64,000 nucleotides of DNA from positions 1-64,000 of the forward strand of contig JAACJP010000022.1 of NCBI GenBank assembly GCA_013368375.1, in the 5' to 3' direction. The position numbers were made by a program, and so were the translations under genes. The notes below the pieces were generated by a model. The model was given only the letters and a program-made list of their open reading frames with translations. It was not told where the DNA came from and searched no databases. This document shows, in pieces, positions 37,277 through 52,893 of the stretch (position 1 is the first letter of the stretch; the number at the start of each line of letters is the position of its first letter). The stretch is from Tricholomella constricta (taxonomy: Eukaryota > Basidiomycota > Agaricomycetes > Agaricales > Lyophyllaceae).

Positions 37277-37980
37277 GCGGCAGCTAGTATCTCGATCTGA
37301 TCCATTCATTCAGCTTACCCAATTCCATGCCCGTCAGCTCCCCCTACCCACCCCTAACGCGATAAGCTATCTTGGCGCTCATTTATGGGCTTGTTATGTT
37401 TGTTATACATATTCTGCTTTCCTTCGTACTTACGTCTTCGCACTGCTATCCATGCTTTATGTTGTAACCTTCCGCGCCGTTGTGTTTTTACTAGCTTATA
37501 CCTGTGCTTTTCAAGGCCAAATGTACCACCCTATTCACCTTGTTCTCTTAGATTCTGCCCAACTTATTTTTGTCGTGTGTACAACCCATACATATGTTCA
37601 CCAAAGAATACCCATTGTCGTTGTCGTGTCCGTAACCCAACAGGATGGCTACAAGGTTCCCAAAATATCCAGGGACATGGAACACGCGCCCAAGCTTGGA
37701 ACCGAACCCTTCCAGACAAGCGCGAGATCTGGAGACGAGTCTCATCGACTCTGATCAATGATGGGAATGCAGAGTTGATAAGGTTCAACTACTGTCTGGG
37801 GATCGTCTAGATCCGAGAGGGACATTGTGGGCAAAGGCAATCTGGGGACGGTAAACAGGCAACCCTGCAGATGCGAGCCAGTATCGTGGGTACCATAATC
37901 CATTCCGTGACTAGGGCACATGCACAGACGGGAGGTATTACGGAGAACAAACACCGCGGCAAGGCATCCCCCCTTTATAT
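37277..37980. other. Convergent intergenic region
   Basis: About 700 bp between the 3' ends of the PAS gene and the GH27 gene. Presumably 3' UTRs; no gene, RNA or repeat is supported. Confidence 0.5.
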
Positions 37981-40511
37981 TCACACAGAAACGCCGACAC
38001 GGTAAAAGTCGGGCGTGAATGCATTGGGATTCGAAATCTTAATGGTGTTCGTCTTCCCCGCTTTGAATCCGGGGAGTGATACAAGATAGCCGGAGAGCAG
38101 GATGTCCCAGCTCTGCACCATCACGCCGCAAGTTTCAATTTTGCTTTAGTCACTGCGCGGCATCGAGCGAATATGCCAATCTCACCTGCGCGGAAATCGG
38201 CAGCTGCACCTGTACAGCATTGCCCCCGTTGACGCTTATGAACGCGTTTCGGCAATTGGAGCACGCCGTGTTGGTGAAGGTGAAATCGCCATTGATGTAA
38301 TCAAGTGATAACGTCTTGGTTCCTCCTGAGGCGCCTCCATCAACGCCGTTGATCGTCAAGGTGCCTCCGTTGCCTACGAAGCCCACGACTGTCACTGACG
38401 AGTTCACGACGCGTGTGGAAGCGCCACCTGCGAGGGTGTTCGTAGAGGCCGCGGCATCGTAGAACGTAAACGCTGGGGCGGAAACGCTGGTGGCGCCGCT
38501 GAGCTTCAGGACCACAGAACCGTGCGCAGCTACGGTGGACGTATATCTGTCGATAATGCTTTAGCTCAGGAAAATGGTTTTAGGGTCTATGCTTACGTGG
38601 TTGTGAGCTTCCCGAGAGATGCACCTGTGATGAGATCGACAGCGTTGGCAGAACCGAAACCAACATCGGCCAGATGGAATGTGAGGGATCTCGCCGAGTT
38701 TTGCCAGTTTATGATGACTGGATGATGATCAATGAGTGCCTGACAGCTTTCCTCTGATGTGATATACCTGCAACTGTCGAACCATCTGCCAGAGGGCCAG
38801 CCCAGACATCGTGATCGTTGGTGTATCTACGCTTGAAGCTAATGGATTTTCCGAGAGAGTCTTGCTATAGGTTACTATGAGGAGAGCTAAACGAGGAAGT
38901 GAACAACGGAACTTGCATTGAGAGCTATGATTCTTGGGTTCTTGAGAATATTGAGGGTATTGGTCGAAGGGTTGGTGAGGTCGGTAGAGATGATCAGAGG
39001 AGACCTGCAGATCTTTAAACAAAGAGGCGCAAAGGTTGCTCGAAGAACGGCTTACTTTGCGGCCGCCCAGAACGCAAAATGTGTTTGCTGTTCCGCGACA
39101 GTTAAACCTGAGTTGCCGACCTCCAACATATCGAGATCTGTATAGCATATCAGACAGGTACAGACGTTCCGTTATAGAAGAACAGATAGACGTAGCATAG
39201 AGAAACCTTACCATTCCAGGCACCTGGGCCAGCGAATTGCGTGATGGGAACGACCTGGTTGATGATTCTGAAGAGGTTGTCCCAAGATGCCGGTGGCCCA
39301 ATGTCGTTACTGATCGAAAACAAAGTGTTCGATGATTACAACCAAAACTCAGTCAAGGTAGACCTTACGAAATGCGCCATCTTGAGTTACCAGTTAAAGA
39401 TTGTGTCAATCGTGAAACTGCTCGGACTTACGAATTTCCAACCGCGCTGCCTGGCCATCTGGCAGGATCTGCAAACATGTGCCATTGAGAACGAGGACTG
39501 GATAAACGTTGATAGTAGACTGTAACCTTGAACCCCCCATTCACAGATGGAGAAAACAATGGGACGATTCGTGGCCAACAGAGCGTCCCTCATGGTCACA
39601 AAGTGAGGCTGATTGTGGGTAGATTAGTACATGATTTCGTCCCTCCAGAAAGGACGATCACCTTGATCTGTGGATATATCTGAGATCAACTATCCCGATA
39701 GATCAAAAGCAAAGACGTACCTCGATGGGAGGATTGAAATTGACGAAATCAGTTGGGCTAACTGAATCGCGGATCGCGTTCAGTGGTTCTGGGGCTCGAC
39801 AAGATAGGCTACGTACCTGCATAGCAATTGTCGTACTTGAATGATTGCAGTATTAGCGTTACTGAATCATACAAGATCTACCAAATAATCACCTTCAGGT
39901 AATCTGCTCCCCATGCAGCAAAGCTATTAGCATCAGACGTCTCATGACCGAGACTTCCCAGATACTTCGCGGTACCACCAACGAAATCGCAAGCGAAGTA
40001 ACCACTGGAGGACGGAGTAAATCCTGAAATTAAATTTCCGAAAAAAGTTAGCTCGCACCCGTCAGAGTATACGCCAAATTTCAGTCCTAGATTGTGAATG
40101 AATGTAGAGAGTGCCGGGATCCCGGACGGAATTGTCGACGTATCCCAAGTAAAGCCACCAGTAGAGTTGCGTGTTTTCCCTTGCCATCCACAATCTCTGT
40201 CTCGACTGGATCAGAAAGTATACCGTATAGAAGGGAGCATCCAGAAGCGTACAAGTTGACGTAACGATATCCCAAGGTGCTAAGTCCTAAACTAAGTAGG
40301 CTTTGCGCGGCTGCTCGATATTGCGTATCAGTCGTCGTGCACCTTTTTTGGCAAAAGATCAGGATTCCTAATGAGAGCAACAAGAGTCTGTGCCGTACAA
40401 GAATGCATTGTACGGATTCCACCCCATCGGAGGTGTTACGGCAAGTCCATTGTTAAGAGCCAGACAAGTCGATGCTAATACTAGAGCAAGCAGCAAAGGC
40501 CAGGGTAACAT
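37981..40511 (-). CDS. GH27 alpha-galactosidase, secreted, with C-terminal beta-sandwich
   Basis: More than ten exons. ATG 40511 opens a signal peptide (MLPWPLLLALVLASTCLA), then LNNGLAVTPPMGWNPYNAFL, the GH27 N-terminal block. Next: LGYRYVNL, CGWQGKTRNSTGGFTWD, FGVYSDGGYFACDFVGGTAK, LGSLGHETSDANSFAAWGAD, then YLK joined to YDNCYAV, whose Asp is the likely nucleophile. IVFSICEWGVQ precedes YSSNDIGPPASWDN, with the Asp of NDIG as likely acid/base, and GAWNDLDMLEVGNSGLT. The domain closes with SPLIISTDLTNPSTNTLNIL. The last ~160 residues (FTFYDAAASTNT..., ending FYRVGVSV) look like a carbohydrate-binding beta-sandwich (CBM35-like). It would release terminal alpha-galactose from plant oligosaccharides or galactomannan outside the cell. 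One exon boundary near 39500 was not resolved. Confidence 0.92.
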
Positions 40512-40937
40512 GATGATCGTTAAAGAATCTCATGTTCACGTTGTCAGCTTTTATCCTTCATCTTGCCCAACCTGTCGCCAGAAATTCCCGACGGCCCGTT
40601 CGAAGAACTGGAAGACCTTCTTCTTAGTTGTCGCGTGATCCTGACCACGCAGTCGTCGGCCGCCTTGTGCAAGACAATTGGACGGAATAGAGACACAGAT
40701 TTCGAGATTTAACAACCAGAATTAAGACACTGCCTAATGAAGCTGAAGAATAGTTTTACAGGAAGTGAAAGTTGTGAGGTTGGGAGGCAGACCCGCAGAA
40801 TCCGGATTTTTGCCACGCGTCACGCGATCCTGCATCATTGATCACATGCAAGATAAGCCAATTTTAAAATTAAAAGATCGCGGGCCCTTTGTCTTCCCTC
40901 ACACAGGCTTTCAACTTACACAGCACTCGACGTCGAG
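40512..40937. promoter_or_regulatory. Divergent promoter region, GH27 gene and MDE1
   Basis: 426 bp between divergent starts. No defined motif; AT-rich patches are present near 40860. Confidence 0.4.
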
Positions 40938-42036
40938 ATGTCTCAAGCGACTGACGATAGTCTCGTAATCTCTTCGGATCCTCTCCATGTTGGTATAAAA
41001 TCTTCAGGACCCCTTGCGTCAATTCATAAAATGAATTAATATTAGCCCGCGAATCTCATACCTGAATTATGCCGATCTTTCTATAACGTGAACAGAAAGT
41101 TTACATGGTTCCTTGTCCTGTGTCCTGACTTATCGCACCTATTAGCTGGGTTGGGTAACCGGGACTGGTGGTGGCATTTGTATACGAACAGGGTAAGTCG
41201 AGTGTTGTACATCACCGATCTCCTTGAACTGAAAAGCAAAAGCGACAAGGTCTTCATAGCACCCTCAGGTGTCCAAAAAGAACGGATAGAGCCATCTCAT
41301 ATCTTTGTTTTGCCCTTCCCACAACCCGAACCCTCTCCTCACACCGACCGCGTGTTTCTCCGGCGGCCTGCATTGAATCTCAAGGAATCAGCATGCACAC
41401 CGCTGTTCTGGAATTCTTTTGATCTTCGTGATGCAGGTAGCTGCATCCATACGCACTCCCAACACGCAGTGATGGCTACATTGTTATGGACTGGTCCTGT
41501 CTTTACGATTTCCCATCAAGTAAGTACTGAACTATGCTTGCGTTTTGAAGACCATACTAATGCACTGTACGACAGGAGGTGTCTATCTATATAGGATTCA
41601 CCCTTCTTTCTACTTATCTTCATGACCCTTCCAGATGATTAAAGGCGTCCGCGTTGCCGGTACCGGTCATGCTCTATCCTATCTCGATACCCTTGTGCTT
41701 CCAATCATTGAAAACACGCCAAACGAAGAGGATCTAAAAGATAGCATGGCAGAGGCTATGACTAAATATCCAGATGCAGCCGGGGTCCTAGTTCGCAGAC
41801 ACGGAGTATACGTCTGGGGTGCGTGCACGGCTGCCAGTGTGGTATCATCTCGTAAGCTCACCTTTCTCGCTTTAGGCACCGATTGGGAGAAAGCGAAGAC
41901 TCAGACCGAGGTGAGTACTCCACACTCCTTTTTTCCACACTCACAGCATGAACGATCTATTTGCTAGTGCCTTGATTATCTCTTCGAGATCGGTGTCAAA
42001 ATGAAGCTTGCCGGGCTTCCAACTGTATTGAATTAA
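40938..42036 (+). CDS. MDE1: Methylthioribulose-1-phosphate dehydratase (MtnB/Mde1/APIP)
   Basis: Class II aldolase-fold enzyme of the methionine salvage pathway in the cytosol. Exons in phase: 40938-40988, 41046-41087, 41146-41192, 41237-41519, a 3-nt exon 41576-41578, then 41635 onward. Blocks: [47 protein letters not shown], a variable stretch, [18 protein letters not shown] with the HTH zinc ligands, [34 protein letters not shown] and [14 protein letters not shown] with the third zinc His. The end is [20 protein letters not shown]...LPTVLN. Without the micro-exon the protein would lack the Glu of the conserved HQEMIKG, as seen in human APIP. Length (about 240 residues) is normal. Confidence 0.92.
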
Positions 42037-42272
42037 ATGCTTATTGGCTATTTGCTTTCATAAATAAGTGTACTACATAGAATCATGTCTGTATTCGATG
42101 TGAATCCGGATAAAGCGATATCGCACACCGACATGGGAATAACGCGATCGGTCACGCTCACGTCACCGCCAGTAACTGTCACGCGAACCACCACATTTCT
42201 GCTCTCATGAAGTTCTGAACCTCAACGACCGACTCGTTGTTTTCATTGTTCTCGCGTTGTACTTCTACATTT
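42037..42272. other. Short intergenic region
   Basis: 236 bp between the MDE1 stop and the first possible RecQ start, on the same strand. No feature is recognised. Confidence 0.4.
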
Positions 42273-46047
<3,775 letters not shown>

Positions 46048-46089
46048 TCGCAAACTGATCGTGTCCATATACTCTACATACAGCTTTAC

Positions 46090-46321
46090 ATTGCATCAAA
46101 CCAGGAGATCCTATACTTGCACACCCTCTTCAAGTTCGCGTCTGCCCATCATATCAAGGAGCTTCGGACGTCCGGATCCAGCTCGCATGCTGAATATCGC
46201 AGATGAACCTGCGAAGATTTTTCCTGCAAAGCGGAACAAGTCCGTGAGCTGCTTGGGAAGCAAAGGAAAATTTGATACCGTTCTCTTTTCCAGTGCCGCG
46301 ATCACAGACTGTGACGACCAA
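46090..46321 (-). pseudogene. Relic copy of the NTA1 3' end
   Basis: Minus-strand reading matches the end of NTA1: a GKENG block, an intron-like stretch, KIFAGSSAIFSMRAGSGRP and KLLDMMGRRE. A 6-bp insertion then adds two residues, and the Trp codon of the true gene is TAG here, so the relic ends early. No upstream NTA1 coding sequence is attached. It cannot make a working enzyme. Confidence 0.85.
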
Positions 46322-46436
46322 GGCGAAGATTACATAAACATTTTGAAAGATAACTAGGAGCGGGACTCCCGATGGCCGTGTCACAATAATTTGGTCGTCG
46401 TTCTCACCGTTCAACTTGCACATTCAACCTTCAACG

Positions 46437-48027
46437 ATGGATACCCACGACGATGTGGAAGTAGTGAGCATGGCACCGTCTACGTGAGTACTACTGGCAA
46501 GCTTCTATTGCACGTTCTGAGTAATTTCAGACTGGCGAACTCGCAGCGTTACTTTGAAGCCTGGGCTGCCACCCTTCTTCAGCCTACTGGCCCATCAGAA
46601 ATGACTTTCTCCATCTTCCAGGAGCTGAATAGGTTCATCTTACCCAGCGATTTGATTTGCGTCTGTTGTCCACTTAGTGGATCTCATTTAAAGCTGATTC
46701 CAAGATTAAGGTCCCCACTAACCCTCCTCTTCATGGTCAACTGGAATTCCACCAGAGTTTGAGAGACTGGAGCCAATCAAATCACGACTCCCTGAGTACT
46801 ACGGATGCCCACAACATGATCCCGATTGCCCCCCATCTCTATAGCCTTTACTATTCCGTTCGAGAGGCTGTTGACAAAAACCAAAACGAGGCCTCACAAA
46901 GGCGAGGCGTAGATTTGCTGATACAATTGGCATTTTCGTCCCGAAAGGAAGGGGTTCATGATGTATGGTACGTCTGCATTTTACTCGCATCTTCTCGTAC
47001 TTAGTGTGTTAGCATGGAAAACGCGTTCAAGCTGGCCGACAGTCTTCACTCCGGTATTAATGTTGGTCCCACGGCAATTGCAGACATTGTTGTGTTGATG
47101 CCGATCCCGGCGGCGACAATGGACAAAATTCACACCGCCTTGCGCAAGACAACACATCGGGCAGCCTTTCATGAAGTCTACTCTCGTCTTTATTGGCAGC
47201 CTGTCATCGCAGATAAAAACTCGCTGATAGATTTCTGCGGCGAGTTCAAAAAGCGTCCTAACTTTCAAAATCGAAACCAGCTGCTTCTCGATCTTCGGAC
47301 TGCCCAGTCGCAAAGACGTGCTTTTGGCCTGCCGAACACCATTTTATGGGGTGCTGTGTACTCTGCGGGTCAGTTTGAGGTAATCTCGTCGAATTGGAGT
47401 GACGACGGAGCAGTACATCTGGCATTGTCTAAACATTGTCTCCTCAACTAATCGGTCACCCAAAAGGTTGTAGAATGGTCAGCCCACGACATGTGGAACC
47501 TGACTGTGCCCATCGATTTCTTACGCTGCTACTCCTTTCTATGCTCGCTCTCAAACAACCTATCTCAGAACACCGAACTGTTAAAGACTCTCGACGCAGC
47601 AGCTGTTTGCCAAAATTGCACTAGTTTCCCCTGGAGCGCGCCATTTCGACTTACGAAGACTCGGAGCGCAAAACGGGCACGTGGAGACGACAATGAGGCG
47701 GAGCCCGTTGCTGGCCCTAGCGGTTCTGGAAATATGGCAGACTTGGGTTCGATGGCTGACATTGGGGACTTTGAAATGCCGGGCTTTGTTGGTGCCGGAA
47801 ACAATGTGGATGGCTATGACGATTTCGACATAGAGGAGCTTGTTGCGTGGAACAAGGCGACCCAGGACTGGCGTCGGGAAGCTGCCAGCATTCCTGTGTC
47901 CAGCGGGCTGTCGGAAGGACTCCTCAAAGCACTACCGGCTGACGAGGTCGATCATTGCAGAGACTTGATGCAGTGGAGATCATTAGCGTCTGATAGCCAT
48001 ATTGTACAGGACTTTGATCCAATTTAA
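46437..48027 (+). CDS. Unrecognised 455-residue protein bracketed by the direct repeat
   Basis: Five exons fit with consistent phases: 46437-46483, 46531-46660, 46705-46967, 47013-47379 and 47467-48027. That strongly argues for a real gene. The protein opens MDTHDDVEVVSMAPST, then a helical part (QRYFEAWAATLLQPTGPSEM, FSIFQELNRFILPSDLIC). A middle domain runs through HNMIPIAPHLYSLYYSVREA, VDKNQNEASQRRGVDLLIQL and TTHRAAFHEVYSRLYWQPVI. Then come DLRTAQSQRRAFGLPNTILW and EWSAHDMWNLTVPIDFLRCY with two Cys in AAAVCQNCTSFPW. A basic patch TKTRSAKRARGDD may be a nuclear signal. The tail is acidic and Gly/Ala-rich (DYDDFDIEELV-like). No known domain is recognised. It lies in the slot between convergent RecQ and NTA1, flanked by copies A and B. 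Confidence 0.75.
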
Positions 48028-48238
48028 AGAGTTTTGCCGATATCCGTGTACGCGCCATTCGCGTGCACCACCCATGAAGGCTATCAAGTGATATATCAGC
48101 ATATATGTACCCGAACAACTAGAGGTAAGGCACTGATGACGCCTCCCAGATGTATGACTATCAAAGTTCATCTTGCTTTCGACTTCGACAACTTTCCTTG
48201 CGACAAGCCCAGAAACCGGTTGCCTGCTATCAGTTAAT

Positions 48239-48465
48239 GAAGGAGCTGGAATTCTCCGTGTTATCTATGTGCAGTACCAAGGGCGGGTACACGGAGCGCG
48301 TAGATGAGATGGCAGACATGGTCAACAAGGAAGTGCGACGGCTGCTAACGGGCGATTGCCCTAACTCAATAGGCGAGGAGGATGCACTGAGACCATCATC
48401 GATGTGATGAAAAGGTTATGCAAGTGCCATTTACGAAGGGCAGGCAAGCAGAGGGCGGTAGTATG
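48239..48465 (+). pseudogene. Relic copy of the RecQ 3' end
   Basis: Reads KELEFSVLSMCSTKGGYTER and VNKEVRRLLTGDCPNSIGEE as in RecQ, then shifts frame at GATGCACTGAG and stops after ALRPSSM, where the true gene continues to KQRAAV. The remainder is still recognisable in another frame (CHLRRAGKQRA-like codons). There is no start or upstream helicase sequence. Confidence 0.85.
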
Positions 48466-48713
48466 ATCGCAAACTGATGATGTGCATATACTCTACATCA
48501 AACCAGGAGATTCCATACCCGCACACCCTCTTCGCGTCTGCCCATCATATCAAGGAGCTTCGGACGTCCGGATCCAGCTCGCATACTGAATATCGCAGAT
48601 GAACCTGCGAAGATTTTGCCTGTAAAGCGGAACAAGTCAGTGAGCTGCTTGGGAAACAAAGGAAAATTTGATATACCGTTCTCCTTTCCAGTGCGATTAC
48701 AAACTACGACCAG
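48239..48713. repeat. Direct repeat copy B: RecQ-tail relic plus live NTA1 tail
   Basis: About 475 bp matching copy A at 45822-46321 in the same orientation, starting at the same GAAGGAGCTGG sequence. It carries the functional 3' end of NTA1 and a frame-broken copy of the RecQ end. Similarity fades near the GKENG codons of NTA1. Confidence 0.9.
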
Positions 48714-50154
48714 CGTTTCGTGAGGGGGCTTTTCGTCTTCGTCTTCATCTTCCACCGCCTGTTCGGCCGCTTCTTCCTCATTTCCCTCAGAGCCGTTCGT
48801 ACTTCCCGAAACGACCGTCTCATTACTTCCTCTCCTGCGTCCATCGCGCCTCCAGAGTGGTCGAAGCCTTGCGGTCCAGTATCTCAGCGTATACCAATCG
48901 GGCTCACTATCATCCAGTCTCCCATCATCAACTTCTTCCTTACTAACTTCGTGACCTTCATCAGCGTCACCGTGGCTGTCTTTATCCTGCTCCTCTTCAT
49001 CCTCCTTGTCATAGTTCTGTAGCTCGCCGTCCTCTCCAAGACCAGAAAAGAGCCATGCATTCAGCAACACGAGTACGCGCGACCGATTCTTGGCGCAATG
49101 ATCAGCTAGCTCGAAGGGACCTGTGGAACTTGTCCACATGGCAGGAGGGTGCGGGTTGAGGTCCATGCAGATACCCAGGGTGATGTCCAACTTATGCGAT
49201 ACTACATCACTATTTGGAGCATCTAATGGCGATGAACTTGGCGTTTGTGCGAGGGGAAGAGAGAAGGTAGCGAAACCCGTCCCTGCATTGCGTATACCCT
49301 CAGTGGCAGATCGTATTGACGTGAGGTGAGGCCGTGGTACACACCTGGCTTGGCCCATGTCATGTCCGTCTCATACAAATTCGTCTTCCTATATCCACCA
49401 ACCCATTCTCCCGAGGGCCCATAAATGACAGCACTGTTCGCGCCGACTTGGACACGAGGCAGAACCTTCGTGGGTACGGCGTCCAGTGTATCCGAAGAAT
49501 GCGCCTGTGCAACGTCAAGAGCGCCGTCTACGGGCGGTATTTCCATCCCGCCGGCCAAAGAACCCTTACTCACACCCTCAGCGTCAAGTTCAGGTCCAGG
49601 TTTCGCCTCCGACGACGATGCGCGCTCCTCCGCGCCAAGTCGTTCCGGGTACCCACCCGCGACGTAGCACCCCAGCGTCTTGGCAATCTCCTGGCAGAAT
49701 TGGGAGGTAGGGCCCGTCCGTGGTTCCTCGAGGTATGGTGCGATAGCTTTCGCAGAGTCAAAGACATAACCTGAGGCAATGGATGTGGACGTTAGTGGGG
49801 AGGTTCTCGGGTAAAGGACGATGGGGCTGGTTAGGAGGATGTACTTCACCGGTGAATGCCATTTCAGGGAAACAGAGCAGGTCAATGGAGTGTGGTTGAA
49901 GCCTGCGTTTGTGGGGTCGTCCTCATTAGCTAGATGATCACTTTTAAACTATAGAAAGTCACGAACTTCAGACATAGTTCACGGGCTTTCGCGATATTGG
50001 CCTCCACCTGGCCGAACTACTAGGACATATTAGCTCGCATTAGCGTTCGCAATCGCGGGTGATCACGAACCTTGGGACAAAACTGCACGACTGCGATTCG
50101 CAATGGGGTACGGGTAGCGGTAGCGCCAACGCCCCGGGGTGTTGGGATGGTCAT
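48498..50154 (-). CDS. NTA1: Protein N-terminal Asn/Gln amidase (Nta1), carbon-nitrogen hydrolase
   Basis: ATG 50154 gives MTIPTPRGVGATATRTPLRI and AVVQFCPK, spliced to FGQVEANIAKARELCL. The CN-hydrolase triad is visible: Glu in LLCFPEMAFTGE-type sequence, Lys in GGYRKTNLYETD and Cys in LGICMDLNPHPP. Family blocks also include FCQEIAKTLGCYVAGGYPER, AVIYGPSGEWVGGYRK and LGEDGELQNYD after AWLFSGL. A very acidic insert (DEEEQDKD...) and EDEDEDEKPPHE split the domain. The end is GKENGKIFAGSSAIFSMRAG with MGRREEGVRVWNLLV. Nta1 deamidates N-terminal Asn and Gln, feeding the Arg/N-degron pathway. Its 3' end lies in repeat copy B. It converges with RecQ in the presumed original order. Confidence 0.92.
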
Positions 50155-50757
50155 TCCACTCCTCAGATCTCGAAATATTCTCGTAAATGTTGATCTGACC
50201 GGTCGTGCCGTATTAAATTGGTTCCCGCTGTGCTGTGACTGTAACTGCTGCTGCGTGTTGGTGAATGGATGGATTATATAAGCGAATTTCCCCAGAGCAC
50301 CTCTCATTGCCTTACCACACCAACAAAGTATCTAGTTGCTGTCTGCGAATAGGTGGGTCTCATATTGAGAACAGGATTAAAAACAGATTTCAGGGTGCTT
50401 GAACAGCAAGTAAATATTGCATCCGTGACATGGGAGAGAATTGGCTGCCGCTGGGAAAAGTCATCCAAAAATAAACTGACCCTTTCCACAGCTTCAAGAC
50501 CCTTAGCGAAAAGCTTCCGGTGCTTGTGGTAGAATCGGAAATCGCACAGTGGCCTTCCGATCGGCTACTTCATCGAGACTACTGATTTTGCGAAGGGTGA
50601 GCACGCCTGAAAACCCATTGGCGACACTTGAGACGTGAGTGATTTGTGACGCAAGCAAAACTGTCGGACGAGTAGTTGTACATCACTTAAAATATAAGAT
50701 TTGCATACCGAACACGACAGACCTGTGCATACTGTACTTGCAAATTGACGCAGCTTA
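50155..50757. other. Intergenic between NTA1 start and ORC6 end
   Basis: About 600 bp; NTA1 promoter and ORC6 3' UTR. Minus-strand open stretches overlap the ORC6 end but show no independent support. Confidence 0.45.
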
Positions 50758-52077
50758 TTACGTCCGTATACTCTCGAACGGATGCCCATACAGCTCAACC
50801 ATGCGCTCTCTGTGCTGTTCCGCCTGTTTCCAGATGCGTTTAACACGCTTGTCGACGCCGTACCACTGCTTGTGGTCAAGATACACAGGGCGGAAACGGC
50901 GTCTTAACGGTAGCGATTCCATATCGCTTTTTTCGTGGAGCGATGGAAGACGCTGATGGTTGTCCGTGCCATCATCGACATCCATCACGCTCTCGTCACG
51001 TTGGGAGGGAGAATGGGATACTGCGGCAGCGCGCCGTGGAGGGGCCGAAGCACCAGAAGCGATAGTGTGGGTGTCGGGGGTTACGCGGGAGGATGACGCG
51101 ACCGGCGGAAAGACCAATTTGATCGGTGACAGCGAGGGAAGAGAAAGTTTCGTCGATAAATCTGCCTTCCGTTTCTTGCTGGGCGTTTCGGGCAGGAGGG
51201 CATCAGACACTTCATCGTCCGAGGTTTGCTCCGCAAGCGGTTCAGCGAGTTTACGTTTCGTAGGGGAATCTCTCGATGGCAGGGCTCGCAAAGCTTTCTT
51301 GGGTGATCGGCGGGGTGTTGCTGCCACGGGTTTGGCGGGCGAGCGCTTTACTTTGACGTCGTTCTGGATCCGGGCTTTGACTGAAGTGCAGCATCCAGTG
51401 AGCTTGTTGAGCAGCTTGGTGAGGATCTTCAGGGAGATGTGATGTTCAGAGGCAAACTCTTGTTGGGTCGTCAAGTTCTTGCCCTGTAGATTTTGAATTG
51501 ATCGAGGGCTTGTCTCCGGTGTGCGAGACCACGACTTACGGTGGCAGCATTATAAGTCCAGAAAAATATGGCATATTTTACTTCTGGGCCTTCACTTGTG
51601 TCTTCTGGGTTGAATTTATTGTCGCTCTGGATGAGGGCCCGGTTGACGGCGGCCATCCAGTCGAGAAATTGCTGGCGATCAATGGTAGGTGCGTATGTCT
51701 TGATTAGGGTTTCGTAGATATCCTTGCTACCTCTTGATCTCCTGGTACCCCCGATCGCCGCCTCGACTGTGAAGAGGGCTTTCTCAAAATCAGAGGCTTT
51801 GAGACACGACGCGACCTGGGCATTATTCCGTGTTACGTCGTTGTTGTTCAGCCTGAGACCCGCGACTTGGTGTAAGAATTTGACAAGGCGCGCAGAGAGC
51901 TCACCTTCTGGATGCGATGTAGGCAGATATCGCCGGTAAACCTGTTCTGTGGGGGCCAAGTTCATAGCCAGAACCCGGGGCAGTTTTCTGTTGAGCGAGG
52001 CGGAGTACAGCCAATGCATCGTTCAGGGTTTCCTCAGAGTTGCAAATACTCCTGAGTAGATCGTCGTGGGGAGCCAT
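50758..52077 (-). CDS. ORC6: Origin recognition complex subunit 6 homologue
   Basis: ATG 52077 gives MAPHDDLLRSICNSEETLND, then LPAISAYIASR spliced to RLNNNDVTRNNAQVASCLKA, then SDFEKALFTVEAAI. Later blocks: YETLIKTYAPTIDRQQFLDW, GPEVKYAIFFWTYNAA and QEFASEHHISLKILTKLLNK. These two alpha-helical, cyclin-box-like halves fit the Orc6 N-terminal fold. A disordered Lys/Pro/Ser-rich middle (KRSPAKPVAATPRRSPKKAL, with SP sites suited to CDK phosphorylation) leads to a conserved end, WYGVDKRVKRIWKQAEQHRE and MVELYGHPFESI. Orc6 helps load MCM helicases in the nucleus. Confidence is moderate because Orc6 is poorly conserved. Confidence 0.72.
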
Positions 52078-52893
52078 TGTGGTTTTCTACGGTGGCTGCT
52101 CAAGGGAAGAACGTATGTTACGTAAGGAACGCGTCCAGTCACTAACGCGTGACGCGACGTGCTTCACCGTTTCACCAGAGCAGTCGCCAAAGCTTGCATT
52201 TTACTCGTTATCTTGACGTTGTCTACATATGCAGCTTAACTGAAATCCAAATACGTCGTCATCTCATCGTATGGACTGCCAGCAAATCAACGTATCTTAT
52301 CTTAGTCATCTAACATTCAGTTGATCTGACCTGCACTGCGTGCCAGTGCCACCAGGTGCCACCACTGGACGTGACGTCCAGGGCGCCCACCCTGATTGCT
52401 TGATCAAGTTAAGGCTTATCCGATCCACTTTTTTGTCCTTGAAGCCGCTCGATTCGAAACAAACACGTTGCCGCGTTCTCCTGCCTCAGCAACGAGGATC
52501 TGCAGATCGTTAACACCTCCTCAAACGTTAATTGGACATCATCCAATCTGGGGCATCCTGCACAGTGATCAAGAAAAGGCCAGTTGAGAATTCGTCTGTA
52601 GAATCTTCTAGGGCGATGGCGCTGGTCATTCAAAATGGAGCCTTGCCACCCGAAAATCCTATTCTCGACATTGAAACTGATTTGGGTGAGCGGGAGGATA
52701 TGCCTTCGGAAGACGACGAAAAATGGTAGAAATGGAATCGGAGTCTTGTTTATAGGCATCGCAACGGCGGACCCATAACACATAATGCATTTTTTTATTC
52801 CTTGTACAAGTGTATACTACAGCACCTTCGAATCCATCATATCGTAAACTTGAATCGTGCCACGTACATATATATCATTGTCACCACCTCCAC
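52078..52893. other. Intergenic between ORC6 and the F-box gene
   Basis: 816 bp with no supported gene. A sequence of repeated GCCACCAGGTGCCACCA type occurs near 52345-52370. Short open stretches on the plus strand (52532-52729, 52802-53101) look like chance. Confidence 0.4.

Noticed and set aside
37640..37760. tRNA-like stretch with GGAACCGAACCC
   Set aside because: The T-loop-like box is not followed or preceded by matching stems or a B-box/A-box spacing of a tRNA gene.
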